This document shows positions 1 to 6,550 of a stretch of DNA of 15,874 nt, piece by piece. Both the position numbers and the translations under genes were made by a program. The stretch covers positions 1 through 15,874 of the forward strand of contig CANRAT010000034.1 of NCBI GenBank assembly GCA_947628685.1. Reading direction: 5' to 3'. Numbering within the stretch: the first letter of the stretch is position 1; every line of letters starts with the position of its first letter. The notes under the pieces were generated by a model, which worked only from the letters and a program-made list of their open reading frames with translations, ran no database searches and was not told the origin of the DNA. Origin of the DNA: an uncultured Bacilli bacterium. Its GTDB lineage: Bacteria; Bacillota_I; Bacilli_A; RF39; UBA660.

Positions 1-1
1 T

Positions 2-76
2 TTAAGAATAAGAAAGTGGGAATGTCCAAACTGTTTAAACTTAAATGAAAGAGATTTGAGTGCAAGTATAAAATAA
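2..76 (+). CDS. tnpB: TnpB-type RNA-guided nuclease, C-terminal end (partial)
   Basis: This is the last 24 codons of a gene that enters from the left edge. The tail reads KWECPNC, then NERDLSASIK and a TAA stop. It resembles the end of TnpB/OrfB proteins of IS200/IS605-type elements: the second CxxC knuckle of the zinc ribbon, then the (D/E)RDxNASxN block that carries the last RuvC aspartate (here Asp at 53-55). The usual Asn-Ala is Ser-Ala here. The protein stops right after Ile-Lys, while many TnpBs continue for 20-30 residues. The next open codons in this frame (77-130) could be the lost tail, so this copy may be truncated. The start and most catalytic residues lie outside the window, so activity cannot be judged. 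The hairpin-rich DNA just downstream supports the assignment. Confidence 0.6.
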   Translation, partial: LRIRKWECPNCLNLNERDLSASIK

Positions 77-262
77 ATGCTTAAAGGTTTAAAGATATAT
101 ATGAAGAATGGCTTAGAACTGCAAGTCAAGTAAAATTTTGACTAATTAAAAATGTATTATGGTAGCGACTATCCGAAGTTGGTCTATGGAGAGGCAAAGT
201 CTCAATGAAGTAGAAAAAAATGCCAGTGATGGCATTTAGGTCAAAATTTATTTTGACTTTTG
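77..262 (+). mobile_element. Putative IS200/IS605-like right end, possible reRNA/omegaRNA region
   Basis: This structured non-coding stretch follows the TnpB tail. It contains a small GAGA/TCTC hairpin (189-192 with 200-203) and a 7-bp hairpin AAATGCC/GGCATTT with a 6-nt loop (218-224 with 231-237). TCAA follows at 241-244. A subterminal hairpin a few bases before a short cleavage tetranucleotide is how known IS200/IS605 right ends are built, and TCAA is the right cleavage site in IS608. The end of the element would then be near 244. In this family the right end is also the scaffold of the TnpB guide RNA, with the guide taken from the DNA just outside. The boundary is inferred. The left end is outside the window, so it cannot be confirmed here. 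Confidence 0.45.
240..262 (+). terminator. AT-rich hairpin with T-run
   Basis: GTCAAAA (240-246) pairs with TTTTGAC (251-257) around a 4-nt loop and is followed by TTTT. The same left arm can instead pair over 10 bp with AAATTTTGAC at 133-142, giving a long-range alternative fold that would enclose the IS right-end region. A terminator role is inferred from hairpin plus T-run only. Confidence 0.4.
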
Positions 263-322
263 TTCATTTAGATGACGTTAAACAATTAAAGCCTACAATA
301 GCGATTTATGTAAAAATAATCG

Positions 323-351
323 TTGATAAAAGCGAGTTAAAAAAATACTAT
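323..351 (+). promoter_or_regulatory. Candidate promoter for the 392 gene
   Basis: TTGATA at 323-328 and TACTAT at 346-351 are separated by 17 nt. The predicted transcript would start near 358, leaving about 34 nt before the ATG at 392 and including the GAGGTG ribosome binding site (380-385). The rest of 263-391 shows only a small CGATT/AATCG inverted repeat (302-306 with 318-322) and no gene. Confidence 0.4.
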
Positions 352-391
352 AGTGAAATATTGAATCATGACTAAAAAAGAGGTGTAATTA

Positions 392-1003
392 ATGAAAAAA
401 AAGATAAGTGATGAATGGATTTATGATACTGCTTTACTTTTTTATCAAATTTTTTCAGTAGAATATGAGGATGCAAATTTTAATGCTACACTTATGGCTG
501 GCGGTGGTGGTAATTCCACTTTATGCTCAACTTGGACAAAATTGAGTGATGGCTTTTTAAATTATAGAATAAGCAAAAAAGCATATAAATTACTTCTTAA
601 TTTAATATCAGAAGAAGATAAAAAGAATATAATTAAAAATAAAAAAGATATTACAATACCTAGGAAGATTATACAGGATAAGTATCGTGGTTTATTTTTT
701 AATAATGCAAAAGGTGTTGTAAATAGAAAAAATAGTGGAAAATATTTTCACTTTGATCATAATCCATCAAATAAAAAAGTTTTATCATTGTTGAAAAGTA
801 AGGTGAAAGAAGGAAAAGATAATCCAGATTTTTTAATTGAATTAATAAATTATGTTAAACATGTTCAAACTGTTGATCTTGTTACAGTAGAGGAAGATGA
901 AATAAGGACAAGTGCAGATTTAAAATTAAAAGACGATAAAATGGATGCTTTACAACGTGATAGACTTATAAATACTGAGTTTTATAATTTGCATATAATA
1001 TAA
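392..1003 (+). CDS. Hypothetical protein, 203 aa, next to an IS end
   Basis: I do not recognise this protein. The start is supported by GAGGTG at 380-385, six nt before the ATG. It has no signal peptide or membrane segment, so it should be cytoplasmic. Visible features are a Gly-rich loop MAGGGGNST (about residues 35-43) and a His/Asp cluster YFHFDHNPSNKK in the middle, which faintly recalls HNH-type nuclease motifs but lacks a clear second half. A long charged C-terminal part includes TVEEDEIRTSADLK. It stands alone, directly downstream of an IS200/IS605-like right end and upstream of a lipoprotein gene, which suggests accessory, possibly acquired DNA. A nuclease role is only a guess from the HFDHN cluster. 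Confidence 0.6.
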   Translation: MKKKISDEWIYDTALLFYQIFSVEYEDANFNATLMAGGGGNSTLCSTWTKLSDGFLNYRISKKAYKLLLNLISEEDKKNIIKNKKDITIPRKIIQDKYRGLFFNNAKGVVNRKNSGKYFHFDHNPSNKKVLSLLKSKVKEGKDNPDFLIELINYVKHVQTVDLVTVEEDEIRTSADLKLKDDKMDALQRDRLINTEFYNLHII

Positions 1004-1100
1004 AAAAACACAAAATTTTGATGCATTTGAAGGTGCTTTAAATACTCATTTTTGTTCTGAGAGAAAATATAGATTTTAGGTAATAAATGTAAGAAAAAAG

Positions 1101-1120
1101 TTGTTATAAGCATATAACAA
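1101..1120. repeat. Perfect inverted repeat TTGTTATA-AGCA-TATAACAA
   Basis: Eight-bp arms surround a 4-nt centre. On the plus strand no T-run follows, but on the minus strand it is followed by CTTTTTTCTT, so it could end transcription coming leftwards. It also lies just upstream of the -35 position of the lipoprotein promoter, so an operator role is possible. Confidence 0.4.
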
Positions 1121-1143
1121 AAGTAATGTTAAAAATTTTGTAG

Positions 1144-1149
1144 TATAAT
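1144..1149 (+). promoter_or_regulatory. -10 box (TATAAT) upstream of lipoprotein gene
   Basis: A perfect TATAAT lies 36 nt before the ATG at 1186. No good -35 box is found 16-18 nt upstream (AAGTAA at 1121-1126), so the promoter may be weak or activator-dependent. Confidence 0.35.
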
Positions 1150-1185
1150 ACTATTGAAATAAGTATTGATTTTTAGGAGGACTTT

Positions 1186-1659
1186 ATGAAAAAAATTGGT
1201 ATGCTATTTTTAAGTTTATTTATTATTGTTTTAGTTGTTGGTTGTGGAACTACTAAAGAGGTAAAGGAACAAACTTTAACCTGTACAACCACTGAAGAAG
1301 ATGAGGATATGAGCATAGAACAAGTAATTTCTATGACTTATAAAAATGATAAGTTAAAACATATGACAATGGCAGTTAATACAACACTCACTAATCCATC
1401 TTTAATAGAGAATTGGGAAGATTATAAAAAGTTTATGGATGAAGATAATAAAGCATTTGATAAAGATGGAGTTAGTTTAAATGTCGTTGTAGATGATCAA
1501 AATTATAAGTACAATACAATTTTAGATATTGATGTTGAAAATGCTACTTATGAAGCACTAAAAGAACAAGGATTTGAAGGAATAAAAAATGATACTAGTA
1601 CTTTAGAAGATAGTAAAAAAGAAGCTGAGAAAGATGGCGCAACTTGTATAGTAAAATAA
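1186..1659 (+). CDS. Small predicted lipoprotein, 157 aa
   Basis: The N-terminus is a lipoprotein signal peptide: MKK, a hydrophobic stretch to about residue 19, then VVGC with the lipidated cysteine at position 20. The protein should be anchored to the outer face of the membrane by Lgt/Lsp processing. The mature part is acidic and has two further cysteines, in LTCTTT near the start and ATCIVK at the very end, which could form a disulfide joining the ends of a small domain. The shape (LTCT..., a MTYKNDKLKHMTM strand pair, final CIVK) resembles short Firmicutes lipoproteins of the YehR/DUF1307 kind, but I cannot confirm the family. AGGAGG at 1175-1180 sets the start. A terminator follows, so it is probably transcribed alone. 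Confidence 0.75.
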   Translation: MKKIGMLFLSLFIIVLVVGCGTTKEVKEQTLTCTTTEEDEDMSIEQVISMTYKNDKLKHMTMAVNTTLTNPSLIENWEDYKKFMDEDNKAFDKDGVSLNVVVDDQNYKYNTILDIDVENATYEALKEQGFEGIKNDTSTLEDSKKEAEKDGATCIVK

Positions 1660-1666
1660 AGAATAT

Positions 1667-1693
1667 AGTACTTGAAAAAGTACTTTTTATTTT
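1667..1693 (+). terminator. Rho-independent terminator after the lipoprotein gene
   Basis: AGTACTT (1667-1673) pairs perfectly with AAGTACT (1678-1684) across a GAAA tetraloop and is followed by TTTTATTTT. It sits 7 nt after the lipoprotein stop codon. Confidence 0.8.
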
Positions 1694-1700
1694 ATATAAT
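1672..1700 (+). promoter_or_regulatory. Candidate lepA promoter overlapping the terminator
   Basis: TTGAAA at 1672-1677 and TATAAT at 1695-1700 are separated by exactly 17 nt. The -35 box lies in the terminator hairpin and the -10 just beyond its T-run. The start of transcription would fall near 1707, inside the lepA ribosome binding site (AAGGAGGTG, 1702-1710), giving a leader of about 10 nt. Confidence 0.5.
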
Positions 1701-1716
1701 TAAGGAGGTGACGTAA

Positions 1717-3513
1717 ATGAAGCAAGAAAACATAAGAAATTTTTCAATAATTGCTCACATAGACCATGGTAAGAGTACTCTAGCAGATAGGATACTTGAT
1801 ATAACAGGAGCAATTAAAGAAAGAGAAAGACAAGAACAACTTTTAGATAGTATGGATATCGAAAGAGAAAGAGGAATTACAATAAAATTAAACACAGTAC
1901 AACTTAATTATAATTATTTAGGTGAAGATTATATATTACACCTAATAGATACACCAGGACACGTAGATTTCACATACGAAGTATCAAGAAGTTTAGCAGC
2001 CTGTGAAGGTGCAATACTTGTTGTAGATGCAGCCCAAGGTGTGGAAGCACAAACACTAGCCAATCTTTATTTAGCAATGGAAAATGACCTAACAATAATT
2101 CCTGTTATAAATAAAATAGACCTTCCAAATGCAGATATTGAAAAAGTAAAAGGGGAACTGATAAATAATTTAGGATTTAAAGAAGAAGAAATAATACTTT
2201 GTAGTGCGAAAAATGGAATAGGAATAAAAGAATTAATAGAAGAAATAATAAAAAAAGTTCCATCTCCAAAAGGTAATAAGGATGAAAAACTTCAGGCACT
2301 AATATTTGATAGTTTTTTTGATTCATATAGAGGGATAGTAACTTTAATAAGAATTATAAATGGAACAATTAAAGTAGGAGATAAAATAAAAATGCTTGCA
2401 ACAGGCGCTACATACGATGTTGTTGAACTAGGCGTACACACACCACATAGAAAAGAAAAACGTGAATTAGTGACAGGTGAAGTTGGATATATGTGTGCAA
2501 GTATTAAAAAAATAGAAGATGTTAAGGTAGGCGATACAATAACACACGAGTCTGATAATGCTTTAGCACTTCCAGGATATAAGCCTATGAAACCAATGGT
2601 ATTTTGTGGTATATATCCACTAGAATCAAATAAATTTCCACAACTTAAAGAGGCTTTGGAAAAATTAAAACTAAACGATGCATCACTTGAGTTTGAACCT
2701 GAAACATCTTCAGCCTTAGGCTTTGGTTTTAGGTGTGGCTTTTTAGGATTACTTCATATGGAAATAATAGAAGAAAGAATAGAAAGAGAATTCAATATAG
2801 ATTTAATTGCTACATCACCTTCAGTAGTATACGAAGTAGAATTAACAGATAAAAATATTATATATGTAGATAGTCCTGCTAAAATGCCAGAAAGGCAAAA
2901 AATTAAAGAAATAAAAGAACCTTATATAAGGACTAATATATTTGTACCAAGTGAATATATTGGACCAATTATGGAGTTGTGTCAAAATAAGCGTGGCAGT
3001 TATATATCAATGGAATATATAGATTTAACTCGTGTTAATATACATTATGAAATTCCACTTTCTGAAATAGTATATGATTTTTTTGATAAATTAAAGAGTT
3101 ATACAAAAGGTTATGCTTCATTTGATTATGAATTAATTGGTTATAAAGTAAGTAATTTAGTTAAAATGGATATTTTACTTAATGGCGATGTAGTAGATGC
3201 ATTAAGTCTGATAGTTCATAAAGATTTTGCATATGATAGAGGTAAAAAAATAGTAGAAAGTTTAAGAAAGTTAATCCCACGTCAGCAATTTGAAATACCA
3301 ATACAAGCAGTAATAGGAACAAAGGCAATAGCAAGAAGTGATATAAAAGCAGTAAGAAAAAATGTACTCGCTAAGTGCTACGGAGGAGATGTATCACGTA
3401 AAAGAAAATTATTAGAAAAGCAAAAAGAAGGAAAAAAGAGAATGAAAATGGTAGGAAGTGTTGAAGTGCCACAAGAGGCGTTTTTAGCAGTACTTTCTAT
3501 GGATGAGGAGTAA
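1717..3513 (+). CDS. lepA: Elongation factor 4 (LepA), translational GTPase
   Basis: LepA/EF4 is a ribosome-binding GTPase that affects translocation and initiation and is important mainly under stress. All G motifs are present: AHIDHGKST (residues 13-21), RGIT (52-55), DTPGH (78-82), NKID (132-135) and a SAKNG block near 163. EF-G-like domains follow, then the LepA-specific C-terminus with a Lys/Arg-rich stretch ending KMVGSVEVPQEAFLAVL. Its 598 aa match the usual length (E. coli about 599), so it looks intact. The start is set by AAGGAGGTG at 1702-1710. It heads a tight cluster: the next gene begins 3 nt after its stop and uses a ribosome binding site inside the last lepA codons, and hemW follows. 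A lepA-hemW pairing is common in Firmicutes. Confidence 0.98.
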   Translation: MKQENIRNFSIIAHIDHGKSTLADRILDITGAIKERERQEQLLDSMDIERERGITIKLNTVQLNYNYLGEDYILHLIDTPGHVDFTYEVSRSLAACEGAILVVDAAQGVEAQTLANLYLAMENDLTIIPVINKIDLPNADIEKVKGELINNLGFKEEEIILCSAKNGIGIKELIEEIIKKVPSPKGNKDEKLQALIFDSFFDSYRGIVTLIRIINGTIKVGDKIKMLATGATYDVVELGVHTPHRKEKRELVTGEVGYMCASIKKIEDVKVGDTITHESDNALALPGYKPMKPMVFCGIYPLESNKFPQLKEALEKLKLNDASLEFEPETSSALGFGFRCGFLGLLHMEIIEERIEREFNIDLIATSPSVVYEVELTDKNIIYVDSPAKMPERQKIKEIKEPYIRTNIFVPSEYIGPIMELCQNKRGSYISMEYIDLTRVNIHYEIPLSEIVYDFFDKLKSYTKGYASFDYELIGYKVSNLVKMDILLNGDVVDALSLIVHKDFAYDRGKKIVESLRKLIPRQQFEIPIQAVIGTKAIARSDIKAVRKNVLAKCYGGDVSRKRKLLEKQKEGKKRMKMVGSVEVPQEAFLAVLSMDEE

Positions 3514-3516
3514 AAT

Positions 3517-4245
3517 ATGAATGCAAAAGAAAAAGTTATTTATTATTTTTTAGATAATCCAACATCAACTATAATAGAGATAAGTAATGCAACAGGAATA
3601 CCTGCATCAACTTGTCAAAGATACTTAAATCTTAAAGAATATTCAAATATATTGATAAAAAAGACAAATAGAACTGTACAAGAACAACTACATTTTAACC
3701 GCTTAAAAGGTAATCAAAAAGGTGGCAGAACTACTTTTGAAAAATATGAAAGTAAAAAATCTGAAGATGGAAAATTTATAGGATTAGAAAAAACAGATAA
3801 AGATGACAAAGAGCAAAAAAAGAGAAAAGAAATAAAAATGTTTGTAAACTATTTTAGTAAAAATCCCCATGCAACACTAGATGAAATGGCAGAGGCATTT
3901 GATAATTTATATACAACAGATTATATTTATGATTGTTTAAATGATCCTAGAGTCGAGGAAATATTTGGGAAAATAATATCGAATGCGATAGTACTAGAGT
4001 TACAAAACAATAAATATAGTTTTCTAAAAAAATATGATGGTAAATTAACTGAAGATATTTTTAAAGAATCAGGATTATCACCACTCGAAATTCAAGTCTT
4101 AAATTATAGATTTAATTCAGGTGAAATACGTTCACAAGAAGAAGTTGCACTTTTCTTTAATGTATCTAAAACAACTATAGAAAAAATAGAAAATAGTGCG
4201 ATTGATAAAATTGAAAATTATAATAAAAGAAAAAAGGAAATATGA
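3517..4245 (+). CDS. HTH protein: SpoIIID-like N-half, sigma-region-4-like C-terminus
   Basis: This 242-aa protein is probably a DNA-binding regulator. Residues 5-37 form a helix-turn-helix (DNPTSTIIEISNATGIPASTCQRYL). The following part, to about 78 and ending NRLKGNQKGGRTTFEKY, resembles the layout of SpoIIID (ATVREAAKKFGVSKST...NKxxRHIRGG). Residues 107-145 hold a second HTH-like segment. Residues 187-232 (LSPLEIQVLNYRF, then EEVALFFNVSKTTIEKIE and AIDKI) closely follow the pattern of sigma-70 region 4. There is no region 2, so it should not be a complete sigma factor. AGGAG (3506-3510) lies in the last lepA codons, 6 nt before the ATG. Its TGA stop overlaps the hemW start (ATGA), implying coupled translation, and an in-frame TAA follows. 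Domain relations are inferred by eye. Confidence 0.7.
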   Translation: MNAKEKVIYYFLDNPTSTIIEISNATGIPASTCQRYLNLKEYSNILIKKTNRTVQEQLHFNRLKGNQKGGRTTFEKYESKKSEDGKFIGLEKTDKDDKEQKKRKEIKMFVNYFSKNPHATLDEMAEAFDNLYTTDYIYDCLNDPRVEEIFGKIISNAIVLELQNNKYSFLKKYDGKLTEDIFKESGLSPLEIQVLNYRFNSGEIRSQEEVALFFNVSKTTIEKIENSAIDKIENYNKRKKEI

Positions 4246-5330
4246 TAAAGTCAGTATATATACATATTCCTTTTTGTGATACTATATGTTCTTATTGTGA
4301 CTTTTGTAAATATATTAAAAACAGTAAATGGATAGATTCTTACTTAAATGAGTTAGAGTGTGAGATAAAAAGTAAATATAAAGGTGAAGTAATAGAAACT
4401 TTATATATTGGAGGAGGTACTCCAAGTTCATTAAATTTAGATGAATTAAAAAAATTATTTAGTATAATAAAAACATTTAATTTAGATAAAAATATAGAAT
4501 TTACTTTTGAATGTAATATAGAAAGTCTAGATTATGATAAATTGAAATTTTTATATGAAAATAATGTAAATAGACTTAGTATAGGAATACAAACATTTAA
4601 TAATAAATTTTTAAAATATCTAAATAGAAATCATAATGAAGACATGATAAAAGATAAAATAAGTATGATTAAAAGTATAGGATTTACAAATATAAATATA
4701 GATTTAATGTATGGCTATAAAAATCAAACATTAAATGATTTAAATGAAGATTTAAATAAATTCTTAAGTCTTAATATACCGCATATATCAACTTATTCAC
4801 TTATATTAGAACCTAATACTAAACTTTATATAGAAAAAGAAGAAAACATAGATGAAGATTTAGACTTTGAAATGTATGAACTTATATGTAAAAGATTGAA
4901 AGAAAATGGATATAAACATTATGAGATAAGTAATTTTTCAAAAGAAGGATATCAGTCGAAGCACAATTTAACATATTGGAATAATTTAGAATATTATGGA
5001 TTTGGTGTAGGTGCTTCTGGGTATATAGATAGTATCAGATATGATAATACAAGAGGATTAAACAACTATTTAAATAAAAAATATATAATCGAGTCTCATA
5101 AATTAGAAGAAAAAGAAAAAATAGAAAACGAATTTATATTAGGACTTAGAAAAATTGAAGGTATAAATAAAGATAATTTTAAATTGAAGTATGGCATTAG
5201 TATTAAAAGTATAGATGTAGTTAATAAATTACTTAAATGTGGAAAATTATTAGAAGATGATAACAATATATATATAAATCCAAAATATATATATACATCA
5301 AATGATATATTAATAAATTTTATAAATTAA
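4242..5330 (+). CDS. hemW: Heme chaperone HemW, radical SAM protein
   Basis: HemW is a radical-SAM-fold protein that binds heme and hands it to membrane enzymes. It was long annotated as HemN, but it lacks coproporphyrinogen oxidase activity in the species tested. The cluster motif C12xxxC16xYC19 with a fourth Cys at 22 lies in HIPFCDTICSYCDFC, which is HemW-like. GGGTPS, the SAM-binding motif, is at 57-62. The HemW block HYEISNFS...SKHNLTYWN is in the C-terminal third. Its 362 aa is near the usual 375-380. The start overlaps the stop of the preceding regulator by 4 nt, and the Nudix gene follows 10 nt after the stop, so it is mid-operon. No heme biosynthesis gene is visible nearby. Confidence 0.93.
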   Translation: MIKSVYIHIPFCDTICSYCDFCKYIKNSKWIDSYLNELECEIKSKYKGEVIETLYIGGGTPSSLNLDELKKLFSIIKTFNLDKNIEFTFECNIESLDYDKLKFLYENNVNRLSIGIQTFNNKFLKYLNRNHNEDMIKDKISMIKSIGFTNINIDLMYGYKNQTLNDLNEDLNKFLSLNIPHISTYSLILEPNTKLYIEKEENIDEDLDFEMYELICKRLKENGYKHYEISNFSKEGYQSKHNLTYWNNLEYYGFGVGASGYIDSIRYDNTRGLNNYLNKKYIIESHKLEEKEKIENEFILGLRKIEGINKDNFKLKYGISIKSIDVVNKLLKCGKLLEDDNNIYINPKYIYTSNDILINFIN

Positions 5331-5340
5331 AGGAGAATTT

Positions 5341-5829
5341 ATGGAATATTTAAATTTATATGATGAAAATAAAAAATTTACAAATGAACAACTTTTAAGG
5401 AATGATAATATAAACCCACCACTAGATAGGTACATAAATGTAGTAATTGTATTTATAGAAAATAGCAAGGGAGAATTTTTAATACAAAAGACATCTAAAC
5501 AAAAGGGTAGTATATTTGCAACAACAGGAGGTTTAGTAAAATATGGAAGTAATAATGATAAAACTATAGTTGAAGAAATAAAAGAAGAACTTGGTATTGA
5601 TATAGATATAAATGAATTAAAACTTGTATACACTATTAAATATGAACATGCATTTCAAGACACTTATTATGTAAAAAAAGACATAAACACTCAAAATTTA
5701 ACACTTCAAAAAGAAGAAGTTGAATATGTTGAATGGATGAGCGTTCAAAAAATAAATAAATTAATAGAAAATGGAGAGTTTAGAAAAAGTAATATAAAAC
5801 CATTTAAATATATAATAGATAATAATTAA
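5341..5829 (+). CDS. Nudix hydrolase, IPP-isomerase-like subgroup
   Basis: Nudix proteins hydrolyse nucleoside diphosphates linked to another group, using metal ions held by the Nudix box. The box lies at residues 64-86, with EEIKEELGI at its end. The expected GxxxxxE...REUxEE pattern is altered: the first Glu is Ser70 and the Arg is Glu78. The metal-binding Glu79, Glu82 and Glu83 remain, so activity is likely but not certain. The N-terminus (MEYLNLYDENKKFTNEQLLR) resembles the YfcD/IPP-isomerase-like Nudix subgroup, where the true substrate is usually unknown. AAAGGAG at 5329-5335 overlaps the hemW stop and sets the start, so it is the probable last gene of the lepA-hemW operon. Length (162 aa) is normal for a single-domain Nudix enzyme. 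Confidence 0.85.
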   Translation: MEYLNLYDENKKFTNEQLLRNDNINPPLDRYINVVIVFIENSKGEFLIQKTSKQKGSIFATTGGLVKYGSNNDKTIVEEIKEELGIDIDINELKLVYTIKYEHAFQDTYYVKKDINTQNLTLQKEEVEYVEWMSVQKINKLIENGEFRKSNIKPFKYIIDNN

Positions 5830-5876
5830 TTATATGAAATATGTTTTACAATTTACTTACGAAAAAAATAAAAATG

Positions 5877-5885
5877 TGCTACAAT
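5877..5885 (+). promoter_or_regulatory. Extended -10 promoter for the CarD-family gene
   Basis: TGC-TACAAT (5877-5885) is an extended -10 box. The -35 position 17 nt upstream (TTACGA, 5857-5862) is poor, as is common with extended -10 promoters. The predicted start near 5892 gives a leader of about 60 nt. Confidence 0.45.
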
Positions 5886-5904
5886 AAAGTTGTAAATAAA
5901 AACG

Positions 5905-5932
5905 ACATATAGTTATTAATCATATGTTTTTT
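5905..5932 (+). terminator. Weak hairpin with T-run in the CarD-gene leader
   Basis: ACATAT (5905-5910) pairs with ATATGT (5922-5927), loop of 11 nt, with a run of six T (5927-5932). It lies downstream of the predicted promoter and upstream of the ribosome binding site. It could be the end of the upstream operon or an attenuator. The stem is short and AT-only except one pair. Confidence 0.3.
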
Positions 5933-5953
5933 CTATTTATAACGGAGGCAAAA

Positions 5954-6448
5954 ATGTATAAAAAAGATGATTATGTAGTTTATAAGAGAGATGTTTGTAA
6001 AATAAGAGAAATAAAGAATAATAAATTAAATGGAAATGATTATTATATTTTAGTTCCAATTGATGATGCTTCTTTAATTATAGATGTTCCAACAGATAAT
6101 AAAATGGGATATTTAAGAGATATAATAACTAAGGATAGGGCAAATGAACTTATAAATAACATACCTAATATAAATCCAATAGAAAATATTGAAGATAAAT
6201 ATTTAGAGAGAAAATACAAAGAATTATTGTATACCGGAACTTTAGAGGATTTAATTAGAATCATTAAAACTACATATTTAAGAAATGATGATAGATCAAA
6301 AAATCACAAAAAAATAAGCGAAAAAGATATAAATTATTTTAATCATGCAGAAAGGTACTTATATAATGAACTTTCTATTTCTCTTAATATGAGTTTTGAT
6401 GAGACAAAAAATTACATAATTAACAAAGTTCAAGAATTAATGAAATAA
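5954..6448 (+). CDS. CarD/CdnL-family transcription regulator
   Basis: CarD/CdnL proteins bind the RNA polymerase beta subunit through an N-terminal Tudor-like domain and stabilise open promoter complexes. The N-terminal domain is MYKKDDYVVYKRDVCKIREI...YYILVPIDDASLIIDVPTDN...LRDIIT, matching the pattern of CarD_CdnL_TRCF proteins. The C-terminal part is helical (TGTLEDLIRIIKTTYLR, then KKISEKDINYFNHAERYLYNELSISLNMS) and matches the CarD helical domain with its ExxLL..E.S..L..S layout. I chose the ATG at 5954 because GGAGG (5944-5948) is 5 nt upstream and the CarD fold begins there. An upstream in-frame ATG at 5924 would add ten hydrophobic residues before the site. Length is 164 aa, normal for the family. 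It is likely single-gene, with its own promoter and terminator. Confidence 0.85.
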   Translation: MYKKDDYVVYKRDVCKIREIKNNKLNGNDYYILVPIDDASLIIDVPTDNKMGYLRDIITKDRANELINNIPNINPIENIEDKYLERKYKELLYTGTLEDLIRIIKTTYLRNDDRSKNHKKISEKDINYFNHAERYLYNELSISLNMSFDETKNYIINKVQELMK

Positions 6449-6484
6449 GTTATAAAATATATGAATCAATTTTATAACTTTTAT
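6449..6484 (+). terminator. Terminator after the CarD-family gene
   Basis: GTTATAAAAT (6449-6458) pairs perfectly with ATTTTATAAC (6469-6478) across a 10-nt loop, followed by TTTTATTATA. It begins right after the stop codon. Confidence 0.75.
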
Positions 6485-6523
6485 TATACATATAAAAAAT
6501 AAATGTAAAAAAATACTAAAAGA

Positions 6524-6532
6524 TGATATAAT
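6524..6532 (+). promoter_or_regulatory. Extended -10 promoter for the DUF362 operon
   Basis: TGA-TATAAT (6524-6532) is a full extended -10 box; a weak TGTAAA lies 17 nt upstream at 6504-6509. Transcription would begin near 6539, at the ribosome binding site AGGAG (6538-6542), so the leader would be only about 12 nt. Confidence 0.5.
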
Positions 6533-6550
6533 TATATAGGAGATGATTTA

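Noticed and set aside
1011..1020. CAAAATTTTG palindrome as a terminator of the 392 gene
   Set aside because: It has no loop or following T-run; in AT-rich DNA such short palindromes are expected by chance.
5310..5633. Minus-strand open frame opposite the Nudix gene
   Set aside because: It covers a gene with a clear Nudix box and has low-complexity Ser/Phe composition without a start site.
5924..5953. ATG at 5924 as the CarD-family start
   Set aside because: It would place the strong GGAGG site inside the gene and add ten residues (MFFLFITEAK) foreign to the family.
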